NCBI GenBank assembly: GCA_947632395.1
Contig: CANRPA010000008.1
Span: 1 to 32,410, forward strand
DNA length: 32,410 nt
Direction of reading: 5' to 3'
Source: an uncultured Bacilli bacterium
Lineage (GTDB): Bacteria > Bacillota_I > Bacilli_A > RF39 > UBA660
The position numbers and the translations under genes are program-made. The notes beneath the pieces were generated by a model, which was not told the origin of the DNA, did no database searches, and saw only the letters and a program-made list of their open reading frames with translations. This document shows positions 19,343 to 30,800 of this stretch, in pieces; the stretch's first letter is position 1, and the number at the start of each line of letters is the position of its first letter.

Positions 19343-21686
19343 AAATTTTTTAAACGATTATATAAATATAGATGTAGATTTTAAAACACTTGCAGAAGAT
19401 ATGACAAATGTAGGAAATGAATATGATTCATGTGAAAAATTAATACCTGCAACAAATCTTGTAATAGGAAAAGTTATAGAATGTAATAATCATCCTGATA
19501 GTGATCATCTTCATGTATGTAAAGTTGATATAGGAGATGAAGTACTTGATATAGTATGTGGCGCACCTAATGTTAGAAAAGATTTGAAGGTAATAGTTGC
19601 TAAAGTAGGTGCTAAATTACCAGGTGGTGAAATAAAAAAGAGCAACATTCGTGGATGTGAATCTAATGGAATGTTATGTGCAATGAGTGAACTTGGACTT
19701 GATTCAAAGTTTTTAAAAGAAGAGGATTATACTGGAATACATGAATTAGATGAAAGTGCTATAGTAGGTGAAGATCCAATTAAATTTTTAGGACTTGATG
19801 ATGATGTAATAGATTTTGAACTTACATCAAATAGAGGAGATTTACTTAGTGTACTAGGTATGGCCTATGAAATAGGTGCTATATATGGTAAAAAAGTAAA
19901 AGATGTAGATTTATCTTATAAAGAGAGTGAAAATATAGATTTTAAAGTAGAAATAGAAACTGAAAATTGTCCATTATTTTTAGCAAAACAAGTTAAAAAT
20001 ATAACTATAAAAGAAAGTCCAGATTTTATAAAAAATAGGCTTATTGCTAGTGGAATTAGACCAATAAACAATGTAGTAGATATATCAAATTATGTAATGC
20101 TTGAATTAGGACAACCACTTCATTTTTATGATAATGATAATCTTGGAAATAAAATAGTTGTAAGAATGGCTAAAGATGGTGAAAAACTAACTACACTAGA
20201 TAATCAAGAAAGAATATTATCTAGTGAAGATATAGTAATAACTGATGGAGAAAAGGCAGTAGGTCTTGCTGGAGTTATGGGAGGTTTATCAACTGAGATA
20301 GAAAATACTACTAAAAATATATTAATAGAATCAGCAATATTTGATAGTGTAAAAGTTAGAAAAACATCTAAAAAAATACTTAGAAGTGAAGCTTCAAATA
20401 GATTTGAAAAAGGAATTGATCCTAAAAGAACATATATGGCAATAGATAGATGTTGTAATTTACTTGAAAAATATGCAGATGCTACCATTATAAAAGGTAT
20501 GGTAGAAATAAATAATATAAATTTAGAAGATAAAGAAATAATAGTAACCTTAGATAAAATAAATAAGGTACTTGGTACAAACATAACAAAAGAAGAAGTA
20601 GTAGATATATTAAATAGATTAGATTTTAAAGTAGAAGAAAATAATAATACATTTAAAGTAATAGTACCTACAAGAAGATTAGATATTAAAATAAAAGAAG
20701 ACATAATTGAAGAAGTTGGAAGATATTATGGAATGGATAAAATAAATGGTACTAAACTTGTATTACCTTTAAAAGAGGGTAAATTCGATAAAACTAAAAG
20801 ATTGATAAAAAATAAAATGATATCTATGGGACTTAATGAAACTTTATCATATGCTTTAATTCCAGAAGATGAAGTAAATAAATATACATTAGATAATTTT
20901 AATCATATTAATTTAGATTATCCTATGAGTGAAGATAGAAAGACTTTAAGATATAGTTTACTTTATTCTCTTGAACAAATATATGAATATAATAAAGCAC
21001 GCTCATTAAAAGATATTTGTATATTTGAAATAGGTAAAGGCTTCTACAAAGAAAATAACGAATATAAAGAAGATAATAAACTTGCTTGTCTTATGACAGG
21101 TAAATATTATTTAGATATAAATAGTACTAATGTAGATTTTTATATAATAAAGGGAGTAGTAGAAGAATTACTTGATTATTTAGGATATAATGGAAGATAT
21201 AGTATAGATTATAAGGCAACACCAAAAGAACTTCATCCTGGAGTAAGTGCTAATATTATAGTACAAGGTGAAGATATTGGTTGTATAGGAATGCTTCATC
21301 CATCTATTACTAAAGATAAAGTATTTGTATTTGAAATAAATTTAGATAAATTACTTCAAAATAGAACATCAAATATTAAATTTAAAGAAATACCTAAGTA
21401 TTTAAGTATGGAAAAAGATGTAGCTTTTGTAGTAAATAAAAATATAAAAAATAAAGATATAATAGATGTAATAAAAAAAGCTGGTGGTAAATTACTTACT
21501 AATATAGAAGTATTTGATGTATATACTGGTGATAAAATAAATAGTGATGAAGTATCAATCGCATATAAATTAACATTTGTTGATAATAACAAAACTCTTA
21601 CAGAAGAAGAAGTAATGAATATATTTAATAAAGTAATATCAGATGTAGAAAGTAAGTTGGGTGCTAAAGTAAGAAATGGGGAATAA
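19329..21686 (+). CDS. pheT: Phenylalanine--tRNA ligase subunit beta
   Basis: KLSRNFLNDYINID, VIGKVIECNNHPDSDHLHVCKVDIG tRNA-binding domain, SNRFEKGIDP, C-terminal FDX-ACB-like region. Overlaps the pheS 3' end. Confidence 0.96.
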   Translation: MKLSRNFLNDYINIDVDFKTLAEDMTNVGNEYDSCEKLIPATNLVIGKVIECNNHPDSDHLHVCKVDIGDEVLDIVCGAPNVRKDLKVIVAKVGAKLPGGEIKKSNIRGCESNGMLCAMSELGLDSKFLKEEDYTGIHELDESAIVGEDPIKFLGLDDDVIDFELTSNRGDLLSVLGMAYEIGAIYGKKVKDVDLSYKESENIDFKVEIETENCPLFLAKQVKNITIKESPDFIKNRLIASGIRPINNVVDISNYVMLELGQPLHFYDNDNLGNKIVVRMAKDGEKLTTLDNQERILSSEDIVITDGEKAVGLAGVMGGLSTEIENTTKNILIESAIFDSVKVRKTSKKILRSEASNRFEKGIDPKRTYMAIDRCCNLLEKYADATIIKGMVEINNINLEDKEIIVTLDKINKVLGTNITKEEVVDILNRLDFKVEENNNTFKVIVPTRRLDIKIKEDIIEEVGRYYGMDKINGTKLVLPLKEGKFDKTKRLIKNKMISMGLNETLSYALIPEDEVNKYTLDNFNHINLDYPMSEDRKTLRYSLLYSLEQIYEYNKARSLKDICIFEIGKGFYKENNEYKEDNKLACLMTGKYYLDINSTNVDFYIIKGVVEELLDYLGYNGRYSIDYKATPKELHPGVSANIIVQGEDIGCIGMLHPSITKDKVFVFEINLDKLLQNRTSNIKFKEIPKYLSMEKDVAFVVNKNIKNKDIIDVIKKAGGKLLTNIEVFDVYTGDKINSDEVSIAYKLTFVDNNKTLTEEEVMNIFNKVISDVESKLGAKVRNGE

Positions 21687-21732
21687 TAGTTCTCTATTTT
21701 TTATTTTATTTTTTAATTTTTTATTGTAAAAA

Positions 21733-21761
21733 TTGATAAAGAATGATATCATTAATATAAA
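21733..21761 (+). promoter_or_regulatory. Promoter of the giant prepilin-like gene
   Basis: TTGATA (21733-21738), 17-bp spacer, TATAAA (21756-21761). Confidence 0.6.
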
Positions 21762-21809
21762 CGGATGTTTAGAAACAATATCTTATACTACAGCGAAAGG
21801 AAGTATAAA

Positions 21810-24800
21810 ATGAAACAAAATATTAAATTTAAAAAAGATAAAAATACATGTAATAATATAAAGGCATTTACCTTAATGGAATTACTAGCAGTAATAGTAA
21901 TATTAGCTATACTAGCTTTAATTGCAGTTCCAATTGTTACAGGATTAATAGAAAATTCTAGAAAAAGAGCAGCATATATAAGTGCTGAAGGTGTGTTAAG
22001 AACAGGTAAATTATATTATTCATATAATCAATTAAAATTTAATGAAGAAACAGGGTTAATAAAATTTGATTGTAAAGATAATAAGTGTATATCTAAAGAA
22101 TTAGATTATTATAATCCTCAAGAACTTGATATAGATGGTCAAGTAGGTGATGGATATATCATCGGAAGTAAGGATGGAAACTTTGCTTTTGAATTTTCTA
22201 TGTATGGATATTGTGCGTATAAACATTTTGGCGAAGATGAAATAAAAGTATCTAGCAAAGATTGCGATGAAATTGATGTTGTTGATGATGCAACAAGACC
22301 AGTAATAATTGAAGAGAAACGTTCTCCATTCACTTCAAGTAATCGTATTACAATAAGCTATAACATAATTGAGAATGAATCTAAATTAATAGATGTAACA
22401 TGTAGATATGGAGAAAAAGAATTTAATTTAGATAAAACTTCAAATGAAGTAACTGATAGTCAATGTACAATAAGAGATATAGAAAATGGTAAAACAATAT
22501 ATTATGAAGTATGTGCTACAGATGAAGGTAAAAACGTTACTAAACCATGTTTAACAGGAAAAGCAACGACAAATGTAATAAAAATACCAACAATCACACT
22601 TGTAAATGATCCAAGTACAATACAAAACCAATATTATAGACAACAAGTAGCGCAAGTAAGATATTCAACAGAAGGAGTAGAACACCCACAATTCTTCGTA
22701 TATACATCAAAAGATGGCTTTGTTAAAGAAAATGTACAAGTATGTGAAACAGTTGCAGATTCTTTAGGAAATACAGAACCAGGATTACCAGGAACATGTA
22801 GTGGCAGTACAACAACACTTGAAGGTGGAAAATGGTATAAAGTAAATGGTAATATAGATATAACTTATTCTGGTAATTATGATATTGGATATATGTATGC
22901 AGTATTATATGATGGAACAAGTTATGGAAAATCAGTATCAGCTGACTTAAATAAAACAGAAGATAAAGGTCCAGTATTAACATTTGTTGATACTACAAGT
23001 TCAACAAATTCAATAACTGTTGAATTTACAGGAAAAGATGATCAATCTGGATTAAATGACGATAGTTTTGTATGTACAATAGGTGGAAAGACAGGAAAAG
23101 TAACTAAAGTATCAGGAAATCAATTTGAAAGTACATATAGATGTACAGCAGTAGGATTTACAACAACAGCTGCACAAAATTATAGCATAACTATTAAAGA
23201 TAAAGTTGGAAATTTATCAAATAATTTAACAGGTAGTATGTCAACAAAACCAGTATTGGCTCCAGATATTGCATGGCAAGGATATAATCATGATTTAGCT
23301 GAAATAGAATCAATAAATGGGTATGTATATGAAGATAGAGCAACAGTAACATATAATGATACAAATATAACAAGTGGACAGGCAATACACTATATAAAAA
23401 CTACTGTTGCTACTAAAACAACAGCAAAAGTAACAGCAACAAATTGTGGAACAGAGGACTTACCATCATGTTCAGGAAATTCTTCATCTATATCTGAATT
23501 TGCAGCAGATACATGGTATAAGATAAATACAAATACAATAACAGTAAGATTTGAAGCAGAAGGAAGTGTAATAGCTTATACTTATGATGCAAGTAGTAAT
23601 AATAACTATAAATCAGGAACAACTAGAAAAATAGATAGAACAGAACCAGTATTAACATTAATAAATACATCAAGTACAACAAATTCAATTACAGTACAAT
23701 TTGCAGCTACAGATGCAGCAGTAGGATTTGATATGAGTGGATTTAGTTGTAAAATTGGATCAATTAAAGGAACAGTAAATAAAGTATCAGAAGGTAGATA
23801 TTTATGTGTTGCAGTAGGATTCACAACAACAAATGCACAAACATATGATATTACTTTAACAGATAGATTAGGTACAACATCAAAAACATTAACAGGAAAT
23901 ATGTCAGCTAAACCAGTAGTAGCTCCAGATATTGTATGGCAAGGATATAATCATAATTTAGCTGAAATAGAATCAATAAATGGATATGTATATGAAGATA
24001 GAGCAACAGTAACATATAATGATACAGATATAACAAGTGGACAGGCAGTACACTACATAAAAACTACTGTTGCTACTAAAACAACAGCAAATGTAACAGC
24101 AACTGCCTGTGGAACAGGTGAATTACCATCATCATGTTCAGGAGATCCTTCATCTATATCTGAATTTGCAGCAGATACATGGTATAAGATAAATACGAAT
24201 ACAATAACAGTAAGATTTGAAGCAGAAGGAAGTGTAATAGCTTATACTTACGATGCAAGTAGTAATAATAACTATAAATCAGGAACAACTAGAAAAATAG
24301 ACAGAACAGCACCAGTATTAACATTAATAAATACATCAAGTACAACAAATTCAATTACAGTACAATTCACAGCTACAGATGCAGCAGTAGGATTTGATAT
24401 GAGTGGATTTAGTTGTAAGATTGGAGCAATTAAAGGAATAGTAAGCAATGTATCAGGAAGCACATATAAATGTGTATCAACAGGCTTTACAACAACAGCT
24501 GCACAAACATATGACATAACTTTAACAGATAGATTAGGTACAACATCAAAAACATTAACAGGAAGTGAAACACCAAAAGCAGTAGCAGCTCCAGATATTG
24601 TATGGCAAGGATACAATAATAGCTTATCTGAAATAGAATCAATAAATGGATATGTATATGAAGATAGGGCAACAGTAACATACAATGATACAAATATAAC
24701 AAGTGGTCAGGCAGTACACTATATAAAAACTACTGTTGATACTACTACAACAGCAAATGTAACAGCAACTGCCTGTGGAACAGGGGACTTACCATCATGT

Positions 24801-27800
24801 GAAAATAACAAATCAGAAAGTACAACATCTCTTGTAGCTAATACATGGTATAAGATAAATGAGGGAAAATTAACAGTAAGATTTACTTCAGAAGGAAATA
24901 TAACAGCATACACTTACGATGCAAGTAGTAACAATAACTATAAATCAGGAACAACTAGAAAAATAGATAGAACAGCACCAGTATTAACATTATCAGGTAC
25001 ATCAAGTACAACAAATTCAATTACAGTACAATTCACAGCTACAGATGCAGCAGTAGGATTTGATTTAAGTGGATTTAGTTGTAAAATTGGATCAATTAAA
25101 GGAACAGTAAGTTTAGTATCAGGAAACACATATAAATGCGTATCAACAGGATTTACAACAACAGCTGCACAAACATATAACATAACTTTAACGGATAGAT
25201 TGGGTACAACATCAATTGCTTTAACATCAAGTGCATCAACAAAAGAAGTATCAAAACCAACAATTGATTGGCAAGGATATAATAATACTTTATCTGAAAT
25301 AGATTCAATAAATGGATATGTATATGAAGATAGGGCAACAGTAAAATATGATGATACAAATATAACAAGTGGTCAGGCAGAACATTATATAATGACAACA
25401 GTTGAAACAACAACAACTGCAACTGTATCAGCAATTAATTGTGGAACTGCTGGAACAGGAAACGAACCTCCTACTTCATGTACAGGTTCACCAGATAATA
25501 TAACAACTCTTAAAGCAAAAACGTGGTATAGAATAAATGCAAATACATTAACAGTAAAATTCACTGCAGAAGGAAGTGTAACAGCATATACTTACGATGC
25601 TAGTGATAATAAAGCATATGCAACAGGACCAACTAGAAAAATAGATAGAACAGCACCAGTATTAACATTATCAAGTACATCAAGTACAACAAATTCAATT
25701 ACAGTACAATTTACAGCAACAGATGCAGCAGTAGGATTTGATTTAAGTGGATTTAATTGTAAAATTGGATCAATTAAAGGAACAGTAAGTTTAGTATCAG
25801 GAAGTACATATCAATGTACAGCAGTAGGATTTACAACAACAACTGCACAAACATATGACATTACTTTAACTGATAGATTAGGAACAAAGGCAAGTCTAAA
25901 AACTGGAAATGCATCAACAAAAGAAGTATCAAAACCAACAATTAAATGGCAAGGATACAACAAGAGTGGAGCAGTAATAGTAGACGCAGATAAAAAAGAT
26001 TCAATAAATGGATATGTATATGAAGATAGAGCAACAGTAACATATGATGATACAAATATAACAAGTGGTCAAGCAGAACATTATATATTAACAACAAAGA
26101 AAACAACACTTACAGCAGGTGTGTCAGCAATTAAATGTGGAGCTGCTCAAGCGTTAAGTGAGCCTCCTACTTCATGTACAGGTGAAGCTAGCAATACAAC
26201 AGCGTTTGAAGCAAATACATGGTATAAGGTAAATGCAAATACAGTAACAGTAAAATTTGAAGCAGAAGGAAGTGTAACAGCATATACATACGATGCTAGT
26301 GATAATAGAGCATATGCAACAGGACCAACTAGAAAGATAGATAGAACAGTTCCAGTATTAACATTATCAAGTACATCAAGTACAACAAATTCAATTACAG
26401 TACAATTTATAGCAGCAGATGCAGCAGTAGGATTTGATATGAGTGGATTTAGTTGTACAATAGGTGGAAAGAAAGGAACAGTAAGTAATGTATCAGGTAG
26501 TACATATAATTGTATATCAACAGGATTTACAACAACAGCTGCACAAAATTATACGATAGGTTTAACAGATAGATTAGGAAATGTAGCTACTAACTTAACT
26601 GGAAATGCATCAACAAAAGAAGTATCAAAACCAACAATTAAATGGCAAGGATATAACAAGAGTGGTGCAGAGATAAAAGTAAACTCAAGCGATTCAATAA
26701 ATGGATACGTATATGAAGATAGAGCAACAGTAACATATATTGATACAAATATAACAAGTGGTCAAGCAGAACATTATATAATGACAACAGTTGAAACAAC
26801 AACAACTGCAACTGTATCAGCAATTAATTGTGGAACTGCTGGAACAGGAAACGAACCTCCTACTTCATGTACAGGTTCACCAGATAATATAACAACTCTT
26901 AAAGCAAAAACGTGGTATAGAATAAATGCAAATACATTAACAGTAAAATTCACTGCAGAAGGAAGTGTAACAGCATATACTTACGATGCTAGTGATAATA
27001 AAGCATATGCAACAGGACCAACTAGAAAAATAGATAGAACAATGCCTTCATTATCAGGTGCAAGTGCATCAAGTACAACAAATTCAATTGTGGTAAAATT
27101 TACAGCAACAGATGCAGCAGTAGGATTTGATTTAAGTGGATTTAGTTGTACAATAGGTGGAAAGAAAGGAACAGTAAGTCTAGTATCAGGAAGTATATAT
27201 CAATGTACTGTAATAGGATTCACAACAACAGCTGCACAAAGTTATACAATAGGTTTAACAGATAGATTAGGAAATGCAGCTACTAACTTAACAGGAAGTG
27301 TATCACCAAAAGCGGTATCAAAACCAAAAATAACATGGCAAGGATACAACAAGAGTGGTGCAGAGATAAAAGTAAACTCAAGCGATTCAATAAATGGATA
27401 CGTATATGAAGATAGAGCAACAGTAACATATATCGATACAGACATAACAAGTGGTCAAGCAGAACATTATATAAAGACAAATGTAAACACAGTTCCTACA
27501 GCAAGTGTATCAGCAGTTAAGTGTGGAACAGGTGAAGAACCTCCTACTTCATGTACAGGTTCAGCTGTTAATACAACAGCGTTTGAAGCAAATACATGGT
27601 ATAAGGTAAATGCAAGTACAGTAACAGTAAAATTTACTGCAGAAGGTAATATTAAAGCATATACTTACGATGCTAGTGATAATAAAAATTATGAATCAGG
27701 AACAACTAGAAAAATGGATCAAACAGGTCCAACTTTAGGAAGTGCAAGTGTATCAAGTACAACAAATTCAATTACAGTACAATTTACAGCAACAGATGCA

Positions 27801-30800
27801 GGTGCAGGTTTTGATTTAAGTGGATTTAAATGTACAATAGGTGGAAAGACAGGAACAGTAAGTAATGTCTCAGGTAGTACATATAAGTGTACAGCAACAG
27901 GATTTACAACAACAACTGCTCAAAATTATAGTATAGGTTTAACAGATAAATTAGGAAATGCATCTACTAACTTAACTGGAACTGGAACAGCAAAAGAAGT
28001 ATCAAAACCAACAATAACATGGAAAGGATATAACAAGAGTGGTGGTGAAGTAGCATCACAAAATGGATACGTATATGAAGATAGAGCAACAGTAACATAT
28101 ATTGATACAAATATAACGAGTGGTCAAGCAGAGCATTATATATTGACGGATGTAAGAACAGTTCCTACAGCAGGAGTACCAGCAGTTAATTGTGGAACAG
28201 GAGAAAAACCTCCTACTTCATGTACAGGTACACCAGTTAATACAACAGAGTTTTTAGCAAAAACATGGTATAAAGTAAATGCAAGTACAGTAACAGTAAG
28301 ATTTGAATCAGAAGGAAGTGTATCAGCTTATACTTATGATGCTAGTGATAATAAAGCATATGCAACAGGACCAACTAGAAAAATAGATATAACAGGTCCA
28401 ACTTTAGGAAGTGCAAGTGTATCAAGTACAACAAATTCAATTACAGTACAATTTACAGCAACAGATGCAGGTGCAGGATTTGATGCAAATAAATTTAGTT
28501 GTACAATAGGAGGAAAGACAGGCACAGTAAGTAATGTGTCAGGTAGTACATATAAGTGTACAGCAACAGGCTTTACAACAACAGCTGCTCAAAGTTATAC
28601 AATAGGTTTAACAGATAGATTAGGAAATGCAGCTACTAACTTAACTGGAACTGGAACAGCAAAATCAATAACACCTCCAAATATTTCATGGCAAGGTTAT
28701 AACAAGAGTGGTGGTACAGTAGCATCACAAAACGGATATGTATATGAAGATAGAGCAACAGTAACATATATTGATACAAATATAACGAGTGGTCAAGCAG
28801 AACATTATATAATGACAAATGTAAGAACAGTTCCTACAGCAAGTGTATCAGCAGTTAATTGTGGAGCAACTGTACCATGTACAGGTACAGCTACAAACAC
28901 AACAGTGTTTGAAGCAAATAAATGGTATAAGATAAATGCAAGTACAATAACAGTAAGATTTGATTCTGCCGGTGGAGATGTTCAAGCAAAAACATACGAT
29001 GCTAGTGGTAATAATGCTGGTAAGACAGGAACAAGTAGAAAAATAGATAAAACAGGCCCAGTATTAACATTATCAGGTACATCAAGTACAACAAATTCAA
29101 TTACAGTACAATTTACAGCAACAGATGCAGCAGCAGGATTTGATACAAATAAATTTAGTTGTACAATAGGAGGAAAGACAGGAACAGTAAGTTTAGTATC
29201 AGGTACTAAATATCAATGTATTGCTGTAGGTTTCCCAGCATCAACTGCTCAAAGTTATACAATAGGTTTAACAGATAAATTAGGCAATGCATCTAACAAC
29301 TTAACTGGTAGTGTTTCCACTAAAGGTATTGAACCTATAAAAATAACATGGCAAGGATACAACAAGAGTGGTGGTACAGTAGCAGCACAAAACGGGTATG
29401 TATATGAAGATAGAGCAACAGTAACATACAATGATACAAATATAACAAGTGGTCAAGCAGTACATTATATAAAGGTAGATGTAAGAACCGCACTTACAAC
29501 AGGAGTATCAGCAGTTAATTGTGGAACAGGTGACAAACCTCCTACTTCATGTACAGGTTCAGCTACAAATACAACCGCATTTGAAGCAAATGTATGGTAT
29601 AAAGTAAATGCAAGTACAGTAACAGCAAGATTTGCTTCTGCTGGTAATGTAACGGCATATACATATGATGCTAGTGGTAATAATGCTAGTGCGGCTGGAA
29701 CAAGTAGAAAGATAGATATAACAGCTCCAACTTTAGGAAGTGCAAGTGTATCAAGTACAACAAATTCAATTACAGTACAATTTACAGCAACAGATACAGG
29801 CGCAGGCTTTGATTTAAGTGGATTTAGTTGTACAATAGGAGGAAAGACAGGCACAGTAAGTAATGTCTCAGGTAGCACATATAAGTGTACAGCAACAGGC
29901 TTTACAACAACAACTGCTCAAACTTACAGTATTACATTAAAGGATAAACTTGGTACAGTATCAAGTACTTTGACAAATAGTGCGTCAACAAAAGAAGTAT
30001 CAAAACCAACAATAACATGGAAAGGATATAACAAGAGTGGTGGTGAAGTAGCATCACAAAATGGATACGTATATGATGATAGAGCAACAGTAACATATAT
30101 TGATACAAATATAACGAGTGGTCAAGCAGAACATTATATAAAGACAGATGTAAAAACAATTCCTACAGCGAGTGTATCAGCAGTTAACTGTGGAGCAACT
30201 AAACCATGTACAGGTAAAGCTGAAAACACAACAGTGTTTGAAGCAAATACATGGTACAAGATAAATGTAAGTACAATAACAGTAAAATTCAATACAAAAG
30301 GAAATATTGAAGCATATACATATGATGCAAGTAGTAATAATAATTATAACTCAGGAACAAGTAGACAAACAGATCAAATAGGCCCAGTATTAACATTGTC
30401 AAGTACATCAAGTACAACAAACTCAATTACAGTACAATTTACAGCAACAGATGCAGCATCAGGATTTGATGCAAATAAATTTAGTTGTACAATAGGAGGA
30501 AAGACAGGCACAGTAAGTAATGTCTCAGGTAGTACATATAAGTGTACAGCAACAGGCTTTACAACAACAGCTGCCCAAAGTTATACAATAGGTTTAACAG
30601 ATAAATTAGGCAATGCATCTAACAACTTAACTGGTAGTGCGGCTGCAAAAGATATTACTCCTCCAGCAATCGCATGGAAAGGATACAACAAGAGTGGAGC
30701 AGTAATAGAAACCTCAGATAAAAAAGATTCAATAAATGGATATGTATATTCAGATTGGGCAACAGTAACATACAATGATGCAAATATAACAAGTGGTCAA

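Noticed and set aside
22139-30775. Many minus-strand ORFs (60-137 aa) listed across the giant gene, several nearly identical to each other
   Set aside because: They are antisense shadows of the in-frame plus-strand repeats; their recurrence just follows the repeat period. Low-complexity Leu/Tyr/His-rich translations and no SD context.
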